NCBI GenBank assembly: GCA_009602725.1
Contig: WELB01000193.1
Span: 99,583 to 152,426 of the forward strand
Reading direction: 5' to 3'
Source of the DNA: Spirogloea muscicola
Taxonomy: Eukaryota > Streptophyta > Zygnematophyceae > Spirogloeales > Spirogloeaceae
DNA: 52,844 nt
This document shows, one piece after another, positions 45,101 to 52,844 of the stretch (position 1 is the first letter of the stretch; each line of letters starts with the position of its first letter). The notes under the pieces were generated by a model that saw nothing but the letters and a program-made list of their open reading frames with translations, had not been told where the DNA came from and ran no database searches. The position numbers and the translations under genes are program-made.

Positions 45101-45792
45101 CTTCAACTTAACAACCTTGCATTGTTTGGGATATGTAGTCGATGTCAACAGTCAGGGTCTTGAATGCAGGCAGGCCGGACCTGGCGCGCGGGGCGGGAGG
45201 ACGAGAGGGCCCAGCAGCGAGCTGCTCTTGTGGGACTTGGCCTTGCCCTTGGCCCGCCCCGTCATCAGCGGCGCCACGGCCAGCCCGGCGGCCTCGTACA
45301 TCGCCTTGGGCTGCGCAGCAGCGCCCGCGACGTGGTACAGTAATAAGTGCCTTCTACTGTATCTCCAGAAGCCCTCTCGCTTAACAAAAGCGAACCCAAG
45401 AAACGTAGAGCAACAACGACGTCCTCACCAGAGAAACGTTTTACTGCGGCGGAGGCGGCGGCAGTGGCGGCGGCAGCGGCCGCGGCGGCGGGAAAGACAC
45501 GGCAAGTCGGGTGGAGCGCCACAAGGCGAGAGCTGCGGTGGGGATGTCCGTCTCCGGCGGACCTTACCTTGCGAGCCCGCTTGGCGGCGGACAAGCCATG
45601 GGACGGCGGAGGCGACTGGGACGGCGGGGCCAGCGGCGGCTTGCGCTTCTTGTGGGACTTCTTCGCCGGCGGCGGCGGCGGCGGCGGCGGCGCAGAGGAG
45701 GCGGGCGAGGCGGAGGAGGGGGAGCGGGAGGCCGGCGACGGGTGGCGCGGGAGCTTGAGCTTGATGCGCAGCCCGCCGTCGTCGGCGGCCAT
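41476..45792 (-). CDS. Bromodomain protein (plant BRD1/BRD2/BRD13 or BRD7/9-like) with giant Gln-rich tail
   Basis: Nuclear acetyl-lysine reader; plant relatives are subunits of BRM-type SWI/SNF remodelling complexes. Minus-strand exons: 45792-45568 (MAADDGGLRIKLKLPRHPS start, KKSHKKRK and AKRARK basic patches), one ending 45181, 45008-44930, 44817-44772, 44525-44427, 44321-44253, 44160-43971, 43799-43488, one or more between about 43390 and 43030, and 42966-41476 (TGA). The bromodomain assembles in phase as AVLDKLQRKDTYGVFSEPVD, VPDYYDVISSPMDFGTIRKK, then CTNAMTYNKPDTIYHRQ, including the acetyl-lysine-binding Asn of TYN. The last exon starts with GDHAYARSLVRFAAALGP, the conserved C-terminal block of plant BRD proteins. 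About 250 Gln-dominated residues follow, then a Leu/Pro-rich end. The intron at 43970 has a GC donor. The joins between exons 1 and 2 and in 43030-43390 are unresolved. Confidence 0.9.
41740..42470 (-). repeat. CAG/CTG-rich trinucleotide tract encoding poly-Gln
   Basis: About 700 bp dominated by CTG (plus strand), interrupted by TTG, CTC, ATG and similar codons. It encodes the Gln-rich region of the bromodomain protein. The alternative frames give poly-Ala and poly-Leu shadows, which should not be annotated. Confidence 0.9.
44630..44670. repeat. Inverted pair of telo-box-like motifs
   Basis: agggtttaggttaattcg-t-aaaccctaaa: a TTTAGGG-type motif and its reverse complement face each other within 35 bp, in an intron of the bromodomain gene. 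Confidence 0.7.
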
Positions 45793-45926
45793 GGCGGGCC
45801 CCGTCGCGAGCCGCCGCCGCCGCCGTTACATAGCCCGGCCTCGGAATGGTCACTTCCCCATCTGTGGGCAACGGGGAAGTGAACGTCCACGGCTTCAGCT
45901 GCGCGCGTGCGTCTCCGCCACGCCCA
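45793..45926. promoter_or_regulatory. Bidirectional promoter between the bromodomain and CPBP protease genes
   Basis: Only 134 bp separate the two divergent ATGs (45792 minus, 45927 plus). The interval is GC-rich with no TATA-like box. It contains a perfect 10-bp inverted repeat: tcacttcccc (45850-45859), 13-nt spacer, ggggaagtga (45873-45882). Its near-central position makes it a candidate binding site shared by both genes. This is inference from layout; the leaders must be very short or overlap the neighbouring gene. Confidence 0.65.
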
Positions 45927-48199
45927 ATGGCGCTGCCCGCCGCCACCACCGCCGCCGTTGCGGCGCGCCCGCCGCCATGGCGGCTCGGCGCGCCGCCAGC
46001 CGCCTCGTGCCTGCCCTGCGTCCCGCTGACGAGGCCTTGGCCGCGCGGCGGCAGCCGCCTGGAGCTCGCCAGGCTGCGGCATGGCGGCCGCTGCGGCATC
46101 GGCGAGCCCGTTGCCAGCCGCCAGACTAAGTGCTTAGCCAGGAGGAGCGCCCAGCGGCCGCGAGCCGCTGGCGACGACGCCGCCGAGCGCGCCAGCGACG
46201 CCGCCCAAGTGGAGGTCGCGGAGCACCCGGAGCCGCGCGAGGCGGAAGGCAACTCCGAGGTCGACTCAGCTGCCGTTTTGCTACTGACGTTCCCAGCTTA
46301 TTCACTGTGATGAAGCGATACGAAGTAAATTCTGTCAATTTCTATCCAATCAAGGTGATAATTGATGTCATCTCAAGCACAATCAAGCTGGGGTCAGGAC
46401 TCTGACATGGTGGGCTTTGCAGGCGCACGAGGTACCTCGGCTGCCTTCTCGGGCGGCGACCACAAGAGAGCGGCCGCTGCCTCGCGTATTGCGGCAGTGG
46501 GACGTGCCGTGGGGCGGCAAGCAGGTGGCGGCTGGCATGGCTGGCTGGGTCTTCAGGCACAGTACCCCCCAACCCTGCACCGCTGCTTCCGGTCCTGCTC
46601 ATGAATGGCCAGACTATTTTTCCTGAGCAGCTGAGCATCAGTCCTTCAGCAGCAATACTTAGTGTTGATTAACGGGTATGCAATACTTAGTGTCGATTAG
46701 TAGGTATTATAAGAGATGCAGCCTGACTGACGTCTAGATATTGCACAGTTGCTTATGGTGTGTGACTGACCCGTGTTGCGCCGCCGCAGCTTCGTTGGCA
46801 CCGGCGTGGCATCGGCGCTGGTCGTCGCCAATCTTGGACTTGGGCGGCGGAACACCTGGGGGCCCGACGAGCAGGCGCTCTTCATCCTCGGCCACCAGAT
46901 CCTGCAGACCTCCCTGGGGCTCGCTGCCATCTTCTATATCACGCGCGCCTACCGTCCGCTCCCTGATGACGTCCTGTCCTTCCGGAGCTCTGCCCCACTC
47001 AATCTGCGGTCAGGGTACATCCTCTGGTCTGCCATTGGCATCATCCTGGCATTCGTCCTCGTCCAAGCGACCGCCGCCGCCTCCTCCACGCTGGCGGGCC
47101 AGCCTCCTCCGAGAGAGGTACTCACCCCCCTCCTCCTGATCAAACACCTCGGTCTTGCATCTTGTAACGTAGTTGGGTTTTGTGGTTGTTGTCTCTTGCT
47201 GTGTGCTTCGTACTTGACCAGAGCTCTTTCACATCATGGACCAATGGGAGTGTTGCAGGACGCAGACGCGCTCATGCAGCTGCTGCCGATCATCGGGGCG
47301 TCACCAGTGAGCACGCTGTCGCTCATTGCCGTCACAGGCGTGTGCGCACCTATCTTGGAGGAGACCATCTTCCGTGGCTTCCTGCTCGTCTCTCTCACAA
47401 AATGGTACAACGTCTGCGCATGCAGCAACATATATTATGCAGTATTATGCTCATGATTTGACAAGTTGCATGTGTTTGCTATCATACTGGGTGTTGGCTG
47501 TTGCAATTGTGGGAGTAAGCTATGCCGCGAAGCTTGTGAAACTGCAGGCTGCCCACGCCGGCAGCTATCACAATCAGCGCTGTGGCATTTGCCGGGGCCC
47601 ATCTAACACCTGGGGAGTTTCCGCAGCTAACCGCCCTTGGTGCGCTCCATGCCTATGCCAGGGGTGGCATTACACTTCCACTGCAGATTCACTTTGAGCA
47701 TAGTGGCACGCAGTCGATGGTCTGATTGCAGTTGCTGTTTGTATTTCTTAATAGCTGCTCTCGTCACTTGGGTCAGTCTGGGCAGCCAGAAAGACTTGAG
47801 CTTCTGGCCTCCTGACATTCAGCGAGATTGCTGGCGCTGGGCTAGTGCAGGGCTGGTGCTGGGCATAGTGTATGCGCAGACGCGGACTCTGCTGACGCCC
47901 ATGCTCGTGCATGCAATGTGGAACTCGGGCGTTATTGTCATCCTCACAATTCTGCGGGTCAGCCCGGATGCTGACCACTCATATGTGCTCTGGCATATAT
48001 AAAATGCACCTCAACTTTGGGCTTGTCACCACAGCTCATGGTGGCGGAGGGGGGTTTAATTAAGTCCTTGCTGTTGTCGCAAAGTCTGATGCCGGGACCT
48101 CTGGCTCTTGAATTTCTTTGCTGACTTTGGGAGCGCGGCTGGCTGCTGTGCGTGTGCTGTACGCAGCTGGAGGGTTACAACATCCAGGAGCTGCTCTAG
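45927..48199 (+). CDS. Plastid CPBP (CAAX/Abi-type) intramembrane protease, At1g14270-like
   Basis: Integral membrane metalloprotease-like protein. Exons: 45927-46259 (MALPAATTAAVAARPPPWRL, an Arg/Ala-rich transit peptide), 46423-46556 (RVLRQWDVPWGGKQVAAGMA), 46790-47117 (ALFILGHQILQTSLGLAAIF; RPLPDDVLSFRSSAPLNLRS), 47259-47404, 47548-47639, 47851-47957 and 48167-48199 (LEGYNIQELL-stop), giving 390 residues, all in phase. The three CPBP motifs are intact: EETIFR (EExxxR), FAGAH (FxxxH) and HAMWN (HxxxN). The surroundings LTPGEFPQL and LGIVYAQTRTLLTP match the plant plastid subfamily of At1g14270, as I recall it; its substrate is unknown. Intron 2 (donor at 46557) uses GC-AG (CAG/GCAC), supported by phase and by the joined WVFSFVGTGVAS. 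The end of exon 1 is the least certain boundary. Confidence 0.92.
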
Positions 48200-49201
48200 T
48201 CTCTCAAGTGCTGCCAGATCATCTCGGGAGCCACCTAAAGTGTGGTATGCGTAGGCCAGTCGGCGCTGCTGGCGTGAACTGTGCTCACAGCCGCAGTAGA
48301 TGAGGTGCCAACGGCCTGCTGTCGAGGCCTGGCAGGGCAGCTGCTTGCGGTTGCAAGCACAGATTTAGGTGGCGGTGAAGTGGAGGTGTTGATTGGCAGC
48401 ACCATACATTTGAAAAGGATCAGCTCTTCCAGGCGATGGCTGTTATAGGCCATCCACAAGGGAAGAAGAAAGGTCCAAAGGGCCGCAAGGTGCAAGACCG
48501 GAACGGTACTCTCGGTGATCTTTGCAAGTGGATGCGCAGTGACCTCCAGTCAACAGATGTAGTTCGGAGTCATTAAAAGGGCACTCCCTCAGTGAAATGC
48601 CGAAGGTGCTATGCCAGAGGGTGGTATGGCCCACACGGAGTCACTTGCACTACTTAAAATACCCATATCAGCTAGCATGGTCACACAGACAGTTGCGGTG
48701 GGATGGCAGTCGTCGGGTGTGCCATGCATGGCCCGCCCAATCGCAAGATAGCAGGCCTCCCGTTAAGAGAAGCAGCTCTTCCAGCATAAGGCCGAGGCTG
48801 TGTGAGGCCAGCCCAAAGGACTGCACAAGATCTGAAGGGATCAGCTTTTCCAGTGTAAGGCAATGGCTGTGAGAGGCCAGGCCAGAGGAATGTACTTTCC
48901 AGTGTAAGGCAATGGCTGTGAGAGGCCAGCCTAAAGGAGTGTACAAGGTCTGAAAGGGCAGGAAGGCGCAAATAGCACAGAGGTACTCTGCCTTGAGCGG
49001 TGCTGTATTGACCCGCCGTGTATCTAACGGGGCTCACGGCGATCAGTGCTATCGTTAGGTTTCTGGTAAGGACAGCCTCTCCTCCGCTGCCGCCGCCGCT
49101 ACCGCCGCCGCCGCCGCCCGCCGCCGCCGCCGCAGGCGTCGGCGCCGGCGCCGGGAGAGGGGGGAGCGGGCTCGAGGCCGCAGCGGCAAAGGAGCGCGGA
49201 G
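48200..49201. repeat. Intergenic region with retroelement end and four tail-repeat units
   Basis: On the minus strand near 48545-48600 the reading FNDSELHLLTGGH resembles the SYSDLRLLTRGY end of the retroelement copies, more diverged. Around it lie units at 48425-48500, 48770-48840, 48841-48895 and 48896-48955. The last two are a direct duplication (gtgtaaggcaatggctgtga, then gaggccag, each time). These units have ggctgtgagaggccagcc in place of ggctgtgagaagccagccc, so they form an older or separate subfamily. Confidence 0.6.
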
Positions 49202-50665
49202 ATGAGCCTGGCGCTGGTGCAGGGCTACGCGTCGGACGAGGACCGGCAGCAGCTGCGGGCTGCGGCGCCGGCGGCCGACGACAGCGGCGGCGAGGAGGAG
49301 GAGGAGGACGACGAGGAGGAGGAGGAGCAGGAGCGGGAGCTGCAGCGGCAGGCGGCGGCGGCGGCTGCGGCGGCGGCGGCGGGGGCGGNGGCGGCGGCGG
49401 AGGCGGAGGCCGCGGCGGAGGCGAGCGGGCTTCCATCTGCAGCCGCCATCTTTGCTGAGGTAGCTGACGTCCAGCCGCTGCCGCCGCCGCCGCCGCCGCC
49501 GCCGCCGAAAAAATTCTGTCCTCTATTGGCATTTGGGCTGAGGAAGCTGGCGGTGGGTCTGTGGCAGGTCGAGGGGCCGCCAGACTTCCTGAGGGCCGCC
49601 GCGCAGGCTGCTCCGCCGACGCCGCGGGGCCTCCCCGATCATGGCGTCTTCGCCGGGGCGGCCACTGCACGGCGACGAGCGCAGCCGGCCATGGCTGCCG
49701 GTAAGCCCTCTGCAGCAGCGCCCACGTCGGGCTCAGCTGGATTGCTCCCGCTGGCTCTGGGCGGCCTCCATGGCCTCCTTGAGCTGAGGGCTGGCCAGCG
49801 GAGGTTCTGCGAATGCAGGTGCAGGAGCAGCCGCAGAGGCCAGGCCGCAGGATGCGCGGAACGGCGGTGGCCCCCGCGCTTTGGCCAGCAGGAACGTCGC
49901 TGCCGCCGGCGCCTCCGAGGAGTTGCGCCAGGTTGGCGCCGCCATGCCGCCTCTGGAGGACGCTGCCGTGCTGCTACAGTGAGTTCTGGGCCCTGCCCTT
50001 GGTCGCCACTTATCTTAGCTGTCAAATTATGTCAGCTGTGTTGCAACTCAAATTCCTGTAGACAATGCTTCAAACCATCAAAGGAGCATCTGCCTCATCC
50101 TGTCAAACCTTTGCTGCGGTACCGGATGTGTAGTACGAGGCTTCCATGTCCACCTTGAGGCCAGCGAAGATGACGTGGGCAGCATATTGAAGCTGGGGGT
50201 CTGCCTGCATCGAGGGTGTGCAGAGTCTGCCCCAGGTGTCAGGTGCCCAAGACGTTCTCAACCAGCCATGGCGGAATGACGTGCCCACTCTGCAGCGATC
50301 GGCCTCCACCTGAGAACTCTGTCGAGGTAGTATGTCTGCCCGTCGCTGGAATGTACCCAAAGGATATTGTCTTGATGCCAGACTTGACTTATGGATCAGT
50401 ATCAAGTGCAACTCGAGGCGGCTGCCGTGACAGGTGCTGCTTGCTTTCAAGGCTTGGCTGGTAGCATGAGGACAGCACTTGGCTAGCGACAGGTGCAGCG
50501 CTGACCTTAACAGAGCTGGGCGAGCTGTTGGGCGCTTGCCAGGAGGACAAGAAGAAGCGAGGGCCGGTCAAGGACAAGGAGAAGGCCAAGCGCATGCGGG
50601 GCCAGTCCTCTCACGCCACGTGGAAGAGCGAGACAGAGATGCACCTGCGGCAGCAGTTTGATTGA
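49202..50665 (+). CDS. Acidic/proline-rich nuclear-type protein, family not recognised
   Basis: The start ATG at 49202 gives MSLALVQGYASDEDRQQLRA followed by long Glu/Asp, Ala and Pro runs (a single N at 49389 lies in the Ala run). Such MSL-x-YxSDED starts followed by proline-rich disorder are seen in splicing-associated proteins such as PRCC, but no PRCC C-terminus is found, so the name is not used. A middle segment at about 49820-49980 contains ASEELRQVGAAMPPLEDAAV. Another at about 50208-50281 contains VQSLPQVSGAQDVLNQPWRN. The last exon, 50514-50665, encodes ELGELLGACQEDKKKRGPVK, KDKEKAKRMRGQSSHATWKS and ETEMHLRQQFD-stop, basic and likely a nuclear signal. Exon joins between 49450 and 50514 are not fixed. 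A minus-strand open exon also crosses 50103-50210, so that stretch is ambiguous. Confidence 0.55.
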
Positions 50666-52207
50666 TGTTTTCAACTCTCCTCCGAAAGCAGGAGCCTTGA
50701 CTTGGGGACTCACTTGGAAGCGACTGTCAGCCCAAACGTCAAGTCCACTTGACCAATTGAATCCACACGTATGGACGGTCAAGATGGAGCTTTGGGCTTG
50801 AGCCTCATTCTCCAGAGTGGCAGCATGGCCCTCCAGGAAGCTCTTGCATTCGCAAGTTGTTGTGGGGATGCTACAGCCAGCGTCACCTGGAGAGCCGCTG
50901 TCAGATACTCCAGCTGCATGTGTGAAATGCTCTGCTGCATCCGATTGCCACTTCTGAAGTGCACTCATGCTTATGTGTCTGATTGAAGTCAAATGTCTGG
51001 TTGACAAGTCATCTCAAGCGGGTTGCTCTTCTGAGTCTCGTTTGAGCTTTGCAATCATCCTGCCCAATGTCTTGTCAGTACAAGTAATTCCATTTAGCTA
51101 CGGCAACAGAAGACGACCACTCACGAATGAAAAGTTAAAAGGCCGACATTGCTCAAGATAATTTGGGGGTGAGTTAGAGCTCAGGAGGGCCGCACTTCAA
51201 GCCAATTGAGGAGCTAAAGAATTTACACAGAAAAGATGGACCCCTAGTTGGTTGTAAGTTTGAGCAGTGCAGCGGCACAGCTTTGAGGTGGCCAGTCCCA
51301 CGGCAGGGGGCTTGTGCTAGCCAGCTTTCTGTGGTTGTCATCGGCAGTTGGCAGGAATGGCCCCTCCTCTTAACTACTGTGTGTGCAACAGTATCTAGTG
51401 CAGTCTAAGCCAAGGTCCTGGGCGTGTCAACTCCTTGTTTGTTTGGTCACTTCACCAAGGCGGCGTCTGCGTTCTCCTCAGCGACCTTACAGTAACCGGC
51501 GGGTCCACCTCCGCGTGGCCCCCCACGAGCCTCAGGCTGGCCTCCAGCGCCTACACACCACAATAAGTGAACGCAGCATGATGTGTATTGCTGCTGCACA
51601 ACAAGAACTGCGAGGAAGGATCATTTCCCAAATTCCAGGACTTGAAGAGAATGACTCTCTGCGCTTTGCATGTGCACTGCCTTGCATGGTCAAGGTAGCC
51701 AAGAGTCTCGCCGACATGCATCTGACTGAGTGGGTTATTGTGGCACTGCGCAGAGCTTTGCAAGAAAGTAAGATGGGCAGCCAGAGTCCTTGCTGTTAAG
51801 ATTGTACCTGTCGCCTTGCCTTCTCCTCTAGCTCTGCCTGTTTTGAGAAGGGGGAGAGCGGGGGGGATGTTTGTGAGACTCGAGCATTGGCAGCTTGAGC
51901 AGAATGTTGTCAAGTGACATGCAGGCAGATAGTTTCTCAGGGGTTAGCATTCCTGCAATGCTCTCTGCTGTAGCAAACATTCTGAATGCTCAACACCTCG
52001 GGCCAAGGTAGACAATATTTTAAAACTCAGCCGCCCGGCAAGACAGCTGACAGCTGTTCCACAAGAGCAGCGCAGACACGACAGCAACTGGCGCCCTCCT
52101 GCTAGCTAGCTAGCTCGCAAGGAGACCATGGAAGAATAGGTACGGGAGGCAAACCCTGCAGGTTCGCAAGTGGCACCAGGAGGAGTGGTCAGCTAGGTGC
52201 GACTGAC
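50666..52207. other. Intergenic or unresolved region between convergent genes
   Basis: No gene recognised. Plus-strand frames at 51383-51799 and minus-strand frames at 51551-51913 are open but overlap each other and show no family motif. A gctagctagctagct run lies near 52101-52114. Further exons of the minus-strand bZIP gene (its C-terminus) should lie here but were not found. Confidence 0.4.
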
Positions 52208-52721
52208 CTGGATCTTGAGCAGCCGCATGTTCTCCTCCTTCAGGAGCGTGACCTCAGCCTCCAGCTCCACAGTGTACGCCTGTGAGACACAGCATAGCGT
52301 GCTTCAGTCCATTTCAAAACATGCACGTGCACAGGACCTGGCACGTTGCGAGGGCAGCACCCGGCCAGTGCCACCTTGGCAACGAAACAGCAATCCTGCA
52401 CCCAACATTGATGGTGAGTGACCACTTGTTAAGCATGTGGTGGTCTGGTGGATGTATGCGTGCGATGGTTCAGACATTACCTGCTTGCGAGCACGGGAGC
52501 GGGCGGCGGACTCGCGGTTCTTGATCATGCGCTTCTGGCGGCGCTCCACGGGCTTCTTGGTGGGCGACTCGGCGCCCCGCTTGTGGTCCGCCCGGGGGGA
52601 CGACGACAGGTTGGGCGAGTAGCTCCCCGGCGGCGTCGGCACGGACAGCGGCGACGGCGGCGCCAGCAGCAGCGGCGGCACGGTGATGGCGGGCACGGCT
52701 CCGGCGGTGCCGTTGGGCGCC
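52208..52721 (-). CDS. Group A bZIP transcription factor (ABI5/AREB/ABF-like), partial
   Basis: Sequence-specific nuclear regulator; in land plants this group mediates ABA and osmotic-stress responses through ABRE (ACGT-core) elements. The exon from the window end to 52481 encodes a Pro/Ser-rich stretch (PPLLLAPPSPLSVPTPPGSY) and the basic region VERRQKRMIKNRESAARSRA-RKQ. In the latter the invariant Asn-x7-Arg is intact and Lys-Asn-Arg-Glu-Ser-Ala-Ala-Arg is the group A form. The next exon, 52279-52208, encodes AYTVELEAEVTLLKEENMRL and then LKIQ, the start of the leucine zipper. Both junctions are GT-AG and in phase. The N-terminus, with the phosphorylation boxes expected in the group, is beyond the window, and the C-terminal exon was not identified. 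The AYTVELEAEV junction makes group A secure. Confidence 0.92.

Positions 52722-52844
<123 letters not shown>

Overview
The window looks like nuclear DNA of a green plant-lineage organism, most likely a streptophyte (charophyte-type alga or early land plant). The evidence is an RWP-RK transcription factor, an ABI5/AREB-type (group A) bZIP, a plant-type glutaredoxin with a four-CxxC zinc module, a plastid IspD, a plastid CPBP/CAAX-type protease, a plant PPR protein and scattered TTTAGGG-like motifs. Genes are split into many short exons (about 30-150 nt) joined by 70-500 nt introns. Several 5' exons are very GC-rich and break the assembly: N runs or single Ns lie at 13627-14218, 29541, 37837-37841 and 49389. 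Both window ends are pure A runs abutting coding exons and look like assembly artefacts.

Layout. 98-4830 (+): RWP-RK transcription factor, 5' end missing. 4831-12489: long gene-poor stretch with old repeat copies and a perfect hairpin. 12490-13552 (-): DUF6737-like thylakoid-type membrane protein, head to head across the 592-N gap with an unrecognised plus-strand gene (14521-16289). 17447-20362 (+): a second unrecognised multi-exon gene. 20624-22107 (-): unrecognised acidic protein with an apparent frameshift. 23490-25698 (+): PPR protein. 26040-29100 and 32500-33800: clusters of truncated non-LTR retroelement copies (restriction-like-endonuclease-type C-terminus plus hairpin-rich tail), separated by ribosomal protein eL29 (29542-29865) and an unresolved minus-strand coding region. 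34070-37012 (+): IspD. 37893-40485 (+): glutaredoxin. 41476-45792 (-): bromodomain protein with a huge Gln-rich tail, divergent from 45927-48199 (+): CPBP protease. 48430-48960: more retroelement tail repeats. 49202-50665 (+): acidic, proline-rich nuclear-type protein. 52208-52721 (-): bZIP, 5' end cut by the window end.

The genes do not form a pathway cluster. They are ordinary nuclear housekeeping, plastid and regulatory genes. The exon models for RWP-RK, IspD, glutaredoxin, CPBP, PPR and the bromodomain core were built by hand from splice sites, reading-frame phase and family motifs. The main points of interest are repeated use of GC-AG introns at phase-checked junctions, a dispersed retroelement family with a hairpin tail, a 57-bp-arm near-perfect palindrome, and a compact bidirectional promoter containing its own inverted repeat.
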